64,000 nt of DNA from Closterium sp. NIES-65. Lineage: Eukaryota; Streptophyta; Zygnematophyceae; Desmidiales; Closteriaceae. Position 1 is the stretch's first letter, and every line of letters starts with the position of its first letter. Below the pieces are notes generated by a model. The model did no database searches, was not told where the DNA came from, and saw only the letters and a program-made list of their open reading frames with translations. A program made the position numbers and the translations under genes. The stretch spans positions 62,001-126,000 of the forward strand of contig CANXME010000106.1 of the NCBI GenBank assembly GCA_948144175.1. Direction: 5' to 3'. Of the stretch, positions 55,500-64,000 are shown one piece after another.

Positions 55500-58400
55500 G
55501 AGTGGGGGTGATGTGGGTTCAGTTGGGAAGGTTGTTATGCACCCCTTCACTCACTGGGTGATAGACTCGGGTTGCACGAGTCACATGACTCCGCGGGCAG
55601 ATTTGCTTGATGAGGTGAAACCCTGCGGGAAGATCAAGTTAGTGGCTGCCGCTTCAGGTGCTTTGCTCCCTGTGATTGGTGTTGGGAATGCCAAGGTCAT
55701 GGGAGCCAACGGGGGGCTTGTGGGGCTGGGGAATGTGCTGTTGGCTGAGGGTTTGTCCGCTAACCTCCTCTCTGTGCGCCGGCTGCAGAAAAGCAAGGCC
55801 AAACTGACTTTTCGGCCCAACCAACTGCCGTGCAAAGCTTGGGAAGTTGCTGCTGTGGGACTTGGAGGAGAAGAGCAGCTGCATCAAGGACCTGTGGCAG
55901 CTGCCCATCATCCCGTGGAATGGGAAACCACCAGCAACGGCAGCGGCAGCGGCAATGGCTAAAACAACTGTGGGAGGAGAGGAGACAGCACCAACTGCTG
56001 GGGCCCTGGATGCAGTCAAGAAGGTGCAGCAGCCACAGCAGCCACATGGTGAGGTGCTTGCTGGTGTGGATGCGACCGCTGCATGGGCAAAGGCTTCATC
56101 TGGGAATGGTGATGCCGATTGGGAGACGTGGCACGAGAGGTTGTATCACATTAACATTCCGATGCTGCAGAAGTTAGTGAAGGATGGGAGCTTGAAGGGG
56201 TTGGAGGTGAAGGGGGCAGCAAAGGAGATTGGGAGCTGCCCTACATGCCTTGAGACCAAGTTCACGAAGTTTCCCTTCAGCAGCAGCACGGGACCAGCGA
56301 AGGCTCTACTTGCACTTGTACACATGGACGTGGTAGGCCCCACGAGGGCCCTTTCTCTCTCGGGCAGCCGCTACTTCTTGACCATTGTGGACGACCACGC
56401 GCGTGCGGTGTGGGTGTGCCCTTTGAAGACTAAGGGGGAGGTGGCAGCGGCTGTTCTCAAGGAGTGGATGCCGAGAGCTCAAAGGGAGAGCGGACACAAG
56501 GTGAAGGTGATCCGCACCGACAATGGGGGAGAATTCATTGGCGCTGATTTTGAGGCGGTGCTGAAGAAGAAGGGGATCCAGCATCAGCTTATGGTGCCCT
56601 AAAACCCTCAGCAGAACGGCGTGGTTGAGCTGTTCAACCGGACCCTGCAGGAAGGTGCTCGCACTCTCCTTGGACATGCAGGGCTGCCGGATCCGTTTTG
56701 GGTGACTGCACTGCGGCAGGTCGCCCTTGTGAAGAACAAGGTGCTGGCGACTGTGGGGGACAAGCAGTGGGTCCCCTACACCAAGTGGTATGGGAGTGCA
56801 CCAGCTGTGAACATGCTGAGAGCCTTTGGGTGCATGGTGATGTTTCATGTGCCTAAGGAGAAGAGGGAAAAGTTGGAGGCTTCTGGGAGATGTGGTGTGC
56901 ACTTGGGGCTTGCTAAGGATCACAAGGGCTGGCTGATTTGGGACTTGACCAGCCAGCAGCTGACTGTGTCGAGGGATGTGAAGTTCCTTGAGTCCTTGTA
57001 CTATAAAGATTGGAAGCAGCAGCACCAGAAGCTTCCTAATACACTGCTGATCATTGAGGCTGATGAGGTGTAGCGGCCTTCGAGGCAAGTGCAGGTCACT
57101 ATCTCAGAGAAGGAGATTTCTGGGGTGACTGAGGATGGGGGAGATCCTGAGGTGGAGGAGCAGCACCAGCCGCAGCAGCAGCAGCAAGATGCTCCACAAG
57201 GTGCCGCACGTCCGGCTGACCATCCTTGGAGGGAATTGCGCCCTCCTAACTGGCTGACCTATCCAAGCTTTGGCAAGCCAAAGGTGGTACGGGCTGGGAG
57301 TGTGACTGAGCAGTGTGATGAGGATGATATAGCACACTGCTACTGGGCAACCGTCCCTGAGCCCAAGACGTTAGCCGAGGCATTGAGCGGGCCCGACGCT
57401 GAGAAGTGGAAGCAGAGTGTGAAGGAAGAGTAAGACTCTCTGCTGGAGAATGAGACGTGGGAGCTGTGTGAGCTACCTCCTGGGAAGAAGGCCATTTATT
57501 CCAAGCTGATATTCAGGCATAAGTACGGACCAGATGGGGAGCTGACCCGCTACAAGTCAAGGCTTGTGGCTAAGGGGTTTCAGCAGACAAAGGGGAAGGA
57601 TTTTGACAAGATCTTTGCTCCTGTGGGGAAAGGCACAACACTGAAAGTGTCTCTGGCAATGGCTGCAAACCGTGGATGGCGGATGAAGCAGATGGACATT
57701 ACCACCGCCTTCCTCAATGGGATCATTCTGGAGGAGCTGTACCTGTTAAAGCCTAAGGGTCTGGATGATGGGAGCAGCAGGGTGTGCAGGCTGAAGAAGG
57801 CCATCTATGGCCTGAAGCAGGCTCCTCGTGCATGGTACCACAAGCTAGAGGAGACTCTGCTGGCTGGGGGTTTTAAGAGGAGTGAGTGTGACCAAAGCTT
57901 GTTCCTGTGGGGAAAGACACTACACTGAGGACGATGTTGGCAATGGCTGCAAACCGTGGCTGGAAGGTCAAGCAGATGGACATAATCACTGCCTTCCTCA
58001 ATGGAATCATTCTGGAGGAGCTGTACATGCTGCAGCTTGAGGGGTTGGATGATGGGAGCGGCAGGGTGTGCAGGCTCAAGAAGGCCATCTATGGCCTAAA
58101 GCAGGCTCCTCGCGCATGGTACCACAAGCTGGAGAAGACACTGCTGGCCGGGGGGTTCAAGAAGAGCGAGTGTGATCACAGCCCGTTCCTGCTGCAAGAG
58201 AAGGAGCAATTTCTCATGCTCTTGGTGTATGTGGACGACATCCTGCTCTTCTCTGAGTCGTCTGCAATGATTGAGCGTGTGGAAGAGATGTTGGAGATGC
58301 AGTTTAAGTGCTCCAAGATGGGAGATGTGAAGTATTACCTTGGGATGCATGTGGAGAGGGACCTTGACAAGGGAGTGTTGAGGTTGCACCAGAGAAAGTA

Positions 58401-59225
58401 TTGTGAGGGGCTAGCTGAGAAGTATGGGCTGCAAGATGGAGGAAAGCCAGCCACCCCACTGCCTTCGAGGTTTACTGTGGAGCCCTGTGCTGATGAGGAG
58501 GTGGTGGGTGAGAGTGACAAGAAACTTTTTCATTCCATTGTTGGGGCACTCAACTATGCGGCTAACCACACACGGCTTGACATTTCCTTTGCAATATCCA
58601 GTCTTGCCAGTGTGGTTTCACGCCCCAGTCATGAGCAGCTGGAAGCGGCCAAGAGGTTGGTCCACTATGTGAGTGCAACGGCATCAGTGGGTTTGGAGTA
58701 CAGTGCCGTGAGACAGAGGTTGCAGAGGGGTGCAGCTGATTTGGGCAAGGGGGAGATGCTCCTGACCTGCTACACCGACGCCAGCTTCAACTCTGTGAAG
58801 GCGGATGGCACCAGCATTGGAGGCTATGTGTGCCTGTTTGGAGGTGGTGCAGTGAGCTGGCGCAGCAAGAAGCAGAACGAGGTGGGGCAGTCCTCGTGTG
58901 AGACAGAGTACATGGCCCTGCATCATGGGGCAAAGGAGGTAGTGTGGCTGAGGCGTTTGTTGGAGGAGATTGGAGTTGGTTAGAGGGAGCCGACAATCAT
59001 GTTCTGTGACAATGAGTCGGCAGTGAATCTTGCCAAGAACGCCTGCCTTCATGGGCTGACAAAGCACATCAGGCCCAAGTGGCACTAGGTGAGGAGGCTC
59101 CTAGACAAGGAGGTGCCACTGGAGATTGTGAAGACCCATCAGCAGGCGGCTGACATTCTCACCAAGCGCCTGGCTGAATCTGAGCATTGGAAGGGCATGA
59201 AGCTTGCTGGGATGAGTGTGCATTG
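55500..59225 (+). pseudogene. pol: Copia J pol: protease, integrase, RT, RNase H (fossil)
   Basis: Protease HWVIDSGCTSHMT (about 55554-55592); pre-integrase zinc region WHERLYHINIP to CPTCLETK (about 56130-56265); integrase core with HMDVVGPTRAL, VDDHARAVW, IRTDNGGEFIGADF and QQNGVVELFNRT (about 56320-56645); linker (about 57075-57300); RT from about 57340 with YVDD near 58230; RNase H with CYTDASFNS and ETEYMALHHGAKEVVWL (about 58765-58955), and QAADILTKRL near 59155. Broken. Confidence 0.9.
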
Positions 59226-59288
59226 AGGGTGCATGATTGAGCTATGGCATGTGGGATGATGGTAGGCAGCAAGAGGGGGAGTTGGTTA

Positions 59289-60150
59289 TGTGATGCTATC
59301 ATCTGCATTCACGTCTGTCTGCCTCCCATGATATGTTCGTGCATTGCATGCGTGGTGTGAGAGTGTGCAAGAATTTGTGTGTTGATGTGGTTTGGATTTC
59401 CTGAGTATGTGTGAACGCTGTTTGGCTTGAGCAGATATCTGAAGTGACTTCTCTACTCAAGAGCTTTCCGACGAAGCAAGTATCGCTTCAATCGGAGCAC
59501 GAACGAGAAAGTTACGAACGTTGGAAGTTCGTATGCTTTGATATTTGGTTGTGGTGACTATGGGAAGTTGTGGGGTTGACTCCATAAGGGGTACATACTT
59601 TTGGGGGTTGGGAAATTCGTCAACATCACTGTAGATGCTGCCAAGTGGCTAGGAGGAGCCAAACCAGGTTGGCAAGGGTGGCCAAGTTGGGTTGAGGTGG
59701 ATTGTGGAGGTTGGAATAGTGACAAAGGTCAAAGTTGGGTTGCCTATGGGGAAGGGAATTGTGTGGCATGGAGTTTCCTTTGGTTGGGGGCTCCTTGGGA
59801 CCTTCCCTTTCGTCCTCCTCTTCCCTCCTACCTGGTTTTGTGCTACTCTAACTCTCTTGTGTAGTAATTGTGAGCTTGTGTGATACGATTGTGACTGAGT
59901 TAAGATTCCATGGCAGCATACCCCTTAGTGCGCCGAAATTGATAACTCAAGAAATACTCCACCTGTCAGTACGATTCAACTTGGGAATTGTAGCCACGGA
60001 GTAGAGCTAAAACATATCTGAGTTTTGACTGTGAACAATTCGTCGACAACGTTTCTTGTGAGTGCGACTGTTCTGTCCAGAAACTAGGCCCAACTATTTT
60101 GAGATATTTCGGCACCTAATCTTCGTAGACTCCGTCCTTAGTCTCTAACA
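59289..60150 (+). repeat. 3' LTR of copia J
   Basis: Preceded by a purine-rich tract (about 59272-59280). It ends GTCTCTAACA. Confidence 0.92.
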
Positions 60151-60288
60151 GGCTCAGCACACCAATCATCTGCGAGCACCTGCAAAGCTGGTGCGATGAT
60201 GTACTGCGGGAGCTACGCTGGCACACCGTCGACCTGCAGCGTTGGCACGCCGTCGACTTTGCACTGCTGGAGCGCGGTCGACCAAGTC
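60151..60288. other. Unassigned flank between J and element I
   Basis: 138 bp with GTCGAC and GCTGG words, with no coding sequence. It is continuous in style with 61787-61850 on the other side of element I (both carry CTGGAGCGCGGTCGACCA-like text), so the two were one tract before I inserted. It may be part of the 5' LTR of K, but I cannot show that. Confidence 0.4.
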
Positions 60289-60525
60289 TGTCAGAATTAT
60301 ATTCTTATACCTGCATGTAGTTCTAGCTGTAGTGTAGAAATTAACTTTATAGGTGGTGCACCTCTTTGTTTGCTATATGTACCCTAGTGCTATAGTGAAC
60401 ACCAATTCTCCTCTCATCATTCTCGACTCCTCCTTGGTGCAAACCTCCTCGATCCTCCTTGGGCCTAGGCTCCTAAGCCTAGGCCCTAGCTAAACCTAGT
60501 ATCTAACTACGTTCTAATTTCAACA
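60289..60525 (+). repeat. 5' LTR of element I
   Basis: TGTCAGAATTATATTC to TTTCAACA. Hairpin GGGCCTAGGCT, loop CCTA, AGCCTAGGCCC at 60461-60486. Confidence 0.92.
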
Positions 60526-60666
60526 TGCTATCAGAGCCTGTTTAAGTCCTGGCCTGTGGGCCAGCCTCTTGCTTCCGCTGCTGTTTTTCCGGTCGCGTGC
60601 CTCGAGCGCGTGGCAATTTTCGTTCTGTCCCGCGGCCGGGTGGCGCGTGACGTTTTTTCTACCCAT

Positions 60667-61044
60667 CGCGGACCCGCCCCTGGCGCCCGTGATGGTGCCC
60701 TGAGCCGCCGCGGTCCCGCCCCTGGCGCCCGCGACGGTGCCCTGACCCACCGCGGACCCGCCCCTCGCGCCCGTGGCAGTGCCCTGAGCCACCGCGGACC
60801 CGCCCCTGGCGCCCGCGGCGGTGCCCTGAGCCACCGCGGACCCGCCCCTGGCGCCCGCGGCGGTGCCTTGAGCCGCCGCGGACCCGCCCCTGGCGCCCGC
60901 GATAGTGCCCTGAGCCGCCGTGGACCCGCCCCTGGCGCCCGCGGCGATGCCCTGAGCCGCCGCGGATCCGCCCCTGGCGCTCGCGACGGTGCCCTGAGCC
61001 GCTGCGGACCCGCCCCTGGCGCCCGCGACGGCGCCTCTACCTCA
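60667..61044 (+). repeat. 42-bp minisatellite inside element I (about nine units)
   Basis: Unit starts at 60667, 60709, 60751, 60793, 60835, 60877, 60919, 60961 and 61003, all 42 bp apart. Each reads like CGCGGACCCGCCCCTGGCGC and so on. 42 is 14 codons, and the frame from 60556 reads repeats of the type GPAPGARDGALSRR without a stop for 273 codons. The opposite strand is also open (60531-61067). Coding is unproven. Confidence 0.9.
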
Positions 61045-61550
61045 CCCCGTGCCTGCACCCACTGCAACCGCCCCTGCCCTACAGCGCGCCGACCCTCTGT
61101 AGCCGCTCTGCGGCTTTATCTCCCCCCCCCCCTCCCCCCTCCCCCCCCTTCCCCCCCTTCCCCCCCTTCCCCTTCTTCGTCCCCGTGCAGCCGTAAGGGG
61201 GAGGGTCTGGGGGTGACGGGTGTGGGGGTGATGGGTGGTGTGTTTCCCTTCCCCTCCTCCTCCTTTCGTTCCCACTGCTGCAGCTGCTGCTGGGGGGGAG
61301 GGTGTGAGGGCGTGGGGGAGCTAGGGGAGTGGCATTGGGGTGGCGGGTGTGAGACCAACCAGCCCCCATCCCTCTGAGGTGGGCGGGGGGGGGGGGTGAG
61401 GAGGAGAGTAAAGGGGTTGCAGGAGTGCCTGCCCCTTTGCTGCTGTACCTGCTCTGTTACCTTGCCTGCTGTTGCTGTTTTCTCTATCTGTGGTGTACCC
61501 CTGCAGGTTGTGTTCTGCACTTAGCTATTCCTGCATGCAGTTACGGGTGA

Positions 61551-61786
61551 TGTCAGAATTATATTCTTATACCTGCATGTAGTTCTAGCTATAGTGTAGA
61601 TATTACTTTATAGGTGGTGCACCTCTTTTTTTGCTATATGTACCCTAGCGCTATAGTGAACGCCAATTCTCCTCTCATCATTCTCGACTCCTCCTTGGTA
61701 CAAACCTCCTCAATCCTCCTTGGGCCTAGGCTCCTAAGCCTAGGCCCTAGCTAAACCTAGTATCTAACTACGTTCATATTTCAACA
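61551..61786 (+). repeat. 3' LTR of element I
   Basis: Same ends as the 5' LTR. Hairpin kept at 61722-61747. Confidence 0.92.
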
Positions 61787-61960
61787 AAGTCATGCTGGAA
61801 CGCGGTCGACCATGCTGTGCTGGTAGTCGACCGACCTAAATGCTAGCTCTTATGTAGTCTTGCCATGCCAACTTCATTATACCTATTGTTGTCAACTTTC
61901 TCTAGTGAAACTCTTGCCAACTTGCCCCGTGAATATCAAGCAGTGTTTACACTAGGAAAA
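61787..61960. other. Unassigned flank right of element I
   Basis: GTCGACC words at the start, then ordinary sequence without coding signs. It leads into the leader of K. It may be the end of K's 5' LTR. Confidence 0.4.
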
Positions 61961-62086
61961 CGACTAAGGACCAACGAAGCACACGACTTACCTTTCAGTA
62001 ACGTTGACGTAGAGGTTTCATACCAAAGTTGCTCGTAGGCCGGCAGCCGTACATTCCCTAGCGTGCGCGTAAGTGACACAGAGGTG

Positions 62087-63000
62087 ATGGACACATTGGA
62101 GGGACAGCTGGAGGATGCGAGGAGACGCCATGAGGCCCAGGAGTAAGGGGCGGTACCCTGGGCGGTCGTCGAGGCTGGACTTCGCTCCATGTGGGCAATG
62201 GAGCATCCCCCTTCTCGACCAGCTTCTCCTCGACCGGTGACCAATGAAGGCGGCGTCGACGTGGGCGTCAACGCCGGAGGTGGCCAAGTCGGCAGCAATG
62301 CGGGAGGCACGTCGAGGCACCGTGGTGTGATTCACGCCGATGAAGTCGGCGGCGTTCAGGCGCGAGCAAGGCAGTCCTCGGCGGCTGCAGGCTCCTTGCA
62401 GGGCGACGTCGGAGGTCGACGAAGCGGATTGTCGCCGATGTCGGCGACTCAGGAGACGGCAGGCGGGATTGCTCCGAGCTACGACTATTTTAAGTTCACG
62501 CCAGACAGGATCCTGGTCACCCCAGTGCTCACTGGTCCACCTGACATCCTCGCTTGGAAGGAGGCCATCGAGCCCCAGCTGGAGATGGCCGGGCTTATCA
62601 GCTTTGCTCGAGGTACCGTGGCGACACCGGACGACCCCGAATTGCGTGCGCAGTTTCGCGCCGTGCAGCTGTTGACCTTCACGGTCATCTTGCGGTGCTG
62701 CTCGCCGGGCGTGCAGATCGCCTTGAAGTGGTGCCGAGAGTACCTCGACGTCGGCCATCAGACGTGGCACTTCATTGAGTCGACCTACCAAGTCACCGAC
62801 GACTTGTTCATCGCCCAGCTGGAAGGGCAGCTCAGCTCACGCACCTGCGTATGGGCGACGAGGAGACGGCGACGACACCAAGGGAGGCCGCGGTAGGTCT
62901 CGCAGTTGCCGTCCCCGTCGAGGAGGAAACAAGCCGCACAAGGAGAAGCAGTTGACGACGTCCATCTCGGCGAAGGACGCCGACTCCTCTGCAGGCGGCA
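62087..63000 (+). pseudogene. gag: Copia K gag (fossil)
   Basis: ATG at 62087, MDTLEGQLEDARRRHEAQE, parallel to copia H gag. A long core with FKFTPDRILVTPVLTGPPDI (about 62491-62550) and a UBN2-like helical region (to about 62890) follow. A zinc knuckle is not clear in this copy. Broken. Confidence 0.8.
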
Positions 63001-64000
63001 AGGGGCGGGACGACAAGACGGCGTCGTGCTCGCTGGTCGGCATCGTGGAGCCGACCGCCTCGCTAGCACCGGAGGCCGGAGAGGACTTCCAGGCGGTGGC
63101 GGCAGCTGTGCAGGCGAACCCGGCAGTGGTCCTACTCGACAGCGGCTGCTCCCACCACCTGATAGGGACGAAGGAAGTCTTCGTCGACTTGCAGCCGAGC
63201 AGCCCCATCAAGCATGTGCGTGGCTTCAATGGGGTACTACAGGACGTCCAGGGCCGCGGCACCGTTGCCATGCAAGGGGAGGCCGGAAAGCAGGTGCTCA
63301 TCCCCGATGTGCTGTACGTCCCGGGTATGCGGGCAAACCTGTTGTAGTCCGGCCAGCTGAAGGAGCACGGCGTGAAGCTGCAGAAGGACGGCAACGGGAT
63401 GCTGTTCGTCTCGGCCGCGGGAGAGGTGCTCGGTCGGGCAACTTACTCCTGGCGAGTCCTCTGCACCGACCTGCGTCCCTGCTCAACGAAGTCGACGTTG
63501 ACCATGACGGAAGTTTTGGCCCTGCGGGCGATCGTCTCTAAAAGACGAAGTCGACGCCAGACAGGATGCATGCGAGGCTTGCACGCGTTGGCATGGACAC
63601 CATTAGGAGCTCAGCAAAGAACGAGGTCGCCATAGGGCTGGACCCCAAGTCGGCGATGGGCGCCGTCTGACTGTGTGTCTCGTGCGTCCGTGGGAAGCTG
63701 GCGCGGCACACCTTCCCCGACCAAGGCTCCGACGCCGACGACGTACTGGCCGTCTTGCACATCGACCTGTGCGGCCGTTCCACGTGGCTGCCAAGGACGG
63801 TAGCTTGTACTTCCTCCTGCTAAAGGACCGCAAGACCCGCTTCGTGTGGGTGAGGCCGGTCACCAAGAAGTCGGATGTGCTGCTGGAGTTCCAGAAGTTG
63901 CTGCTGTTGGTGGAGAGGCAGACGAAGAAGTCGGTGCTGATGCTTCGCTCCGATCGAGGAGGGTAGTTCCTCGGGAAGAAGTTCACCGACTTTGTGGATG
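63000..64000 (+). pseudogene. pol: Copia K protease and integrase, first part (fossil)
   Basis: Protease with VVLLDSGCSHHLIGTKEVF (about 63126-63182) and VLIPDVLYVPGMRANLL (about 63296-63346). Then pre-integrase text, and the integrase core starting HIDLCG (about 63755), FLLLKDRKTRFVWVRP (about 63808-63860) and LRSDRGG (63945-63965). It runs off the window. Confidence 0.85.

Larger units (their letters stand above)
53441..60150 (+). mobile_element. Copia J, both LTRs present
   Basis: LTRs 53441-54303 and 59289-60150 (863 and 862 bp), primer site 54306-54318 (TGGTATCAGAGCC), gag from 54539, protease, integrase, RT, RNase H to about 59225, and a purine tract AGAGGGGGAG before the 3' LTR. The LTRs differ at a few percent by eye, mostly in their first 250 bp, so it is of moderate to young age. 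Broken at roughly eight points. The flanks (tgttg on the left, ggctc on the right) do not form a target duplication, so one end may have been exchanged with another copy. Confidence 0.92.
60289..61786 (+). mobile_element. Non-autonomous LTR element I, 1.5 kb, TSD aagtc
   Basis: LTRs 60289-60525 and 61551-61786 (237 and 236 bp), about 95% or more alike by eye; TSD aagtc at 60284-60288 and 61787-61791. A primer site follows the first LTR (TGCTATCAGAGCC, 60526 on). The internal 1.03 kb has no gag or pol text. It holds a 42-bp minisatellite (60667 to about 61040), a C-run region (about 61121-61165) and G-rich sequence. Each LTR carries a perfect 11-bp hairpin. It must have used proteins from another element, by its layout. 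Confidence 0.92.
61961..64000 (+). mobile_element. Copia K, 5' part (continues beyond the window)
   Basis: Leader (with GTAGGCCGGCAGCC near 62033, matching the copia H leader GTAGGCCGGCAACC), gag from 62087, protease near 63130, integrase zinc region and core (63560 to the end). Protein text is close to copia H: EDFQAVAAAVQANP in both, and FLLLKDRKTRFVW in both. No LTR pair is visible in the window. Broken at several points in the part seen. Confidence 0.85.

Noticed and set aside
60531-61067. 178-codon minus-strand frame through the 42-bp repeats of element I
   Set aside because: Repeat effect; the plus-strand frame is equally open. Neither is called as a gene.

Overview
The 64 kb window is a nest of LTR retrotransposons with no recognisable host gene, rRNA or CRISPR array. 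Several primer-binding sites read TGGTATCAGAGC or close variants, the complement of the plant initiator Met-tRNA 3' end. The pol genes are Ty1/copia (gag-PR-IN-RT-RNaseH) and Ty3/gypsy (PR-RT-RNaseH-IN). I infer a repeat-rich genome of the green plant lineage, perhaps a streptophyte alga or early land plant; the species cannot be named from this. All autonomous copies look broken, so they are described as fossils.

Left part (1-24641). A copia family with very short LTRs (126-132 bp; here 'SL-copia') appears as copy A1 (1-748, minus), A2 (1135-2850, plus), C (3904-11287, minus) and D (16205-~23364, plus). These interrupt or abut Ty3/gypsy sequence: an LTR piece (749-973, minus) and two head-to-tail copies that share one LTR at 14815-15172.

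Middle part (24642-53440). One copia element, G, with LTRs of about 1.5 kb, has been spread over nearly 29 kb by insertions: SL-copia E (26343-39645, TSD gatgt), which itself holds SL-copia F (27668-34705, minus) and a poly(A)-tailed retroposon (37404-37567); copia H (41007-49490, minus, TSD atgtt), which holds a tandem TRIM (43069-43620, TSD ccaca) and a solo J-type LTR (47667-48528); and a second TRIM (51084-51426) inside G's own reverse transcriptase.

Right part (53441-64000). Copia J (53441-60150) abuts G's right LTR. A short flank, then a 1.5 kb non-autonomous LTR element I (60289-61786, TSD aagtc), then the 5' part of copia K (about 61960 to the window end), a relative of H.

Most worth a second look: the TRIM family, whose LTR/primer-site junction carries tRNA-like A and B boxes 47 bp apart; a stem-loop just after the primer site of SL-copia that keeps its pairing while its sequence changes; element I with a 42-bp in-frame minisatellite and an 11-bp LTR hairpin; and the short poly(A) retroposon, which implies an active LINE-type machinery.
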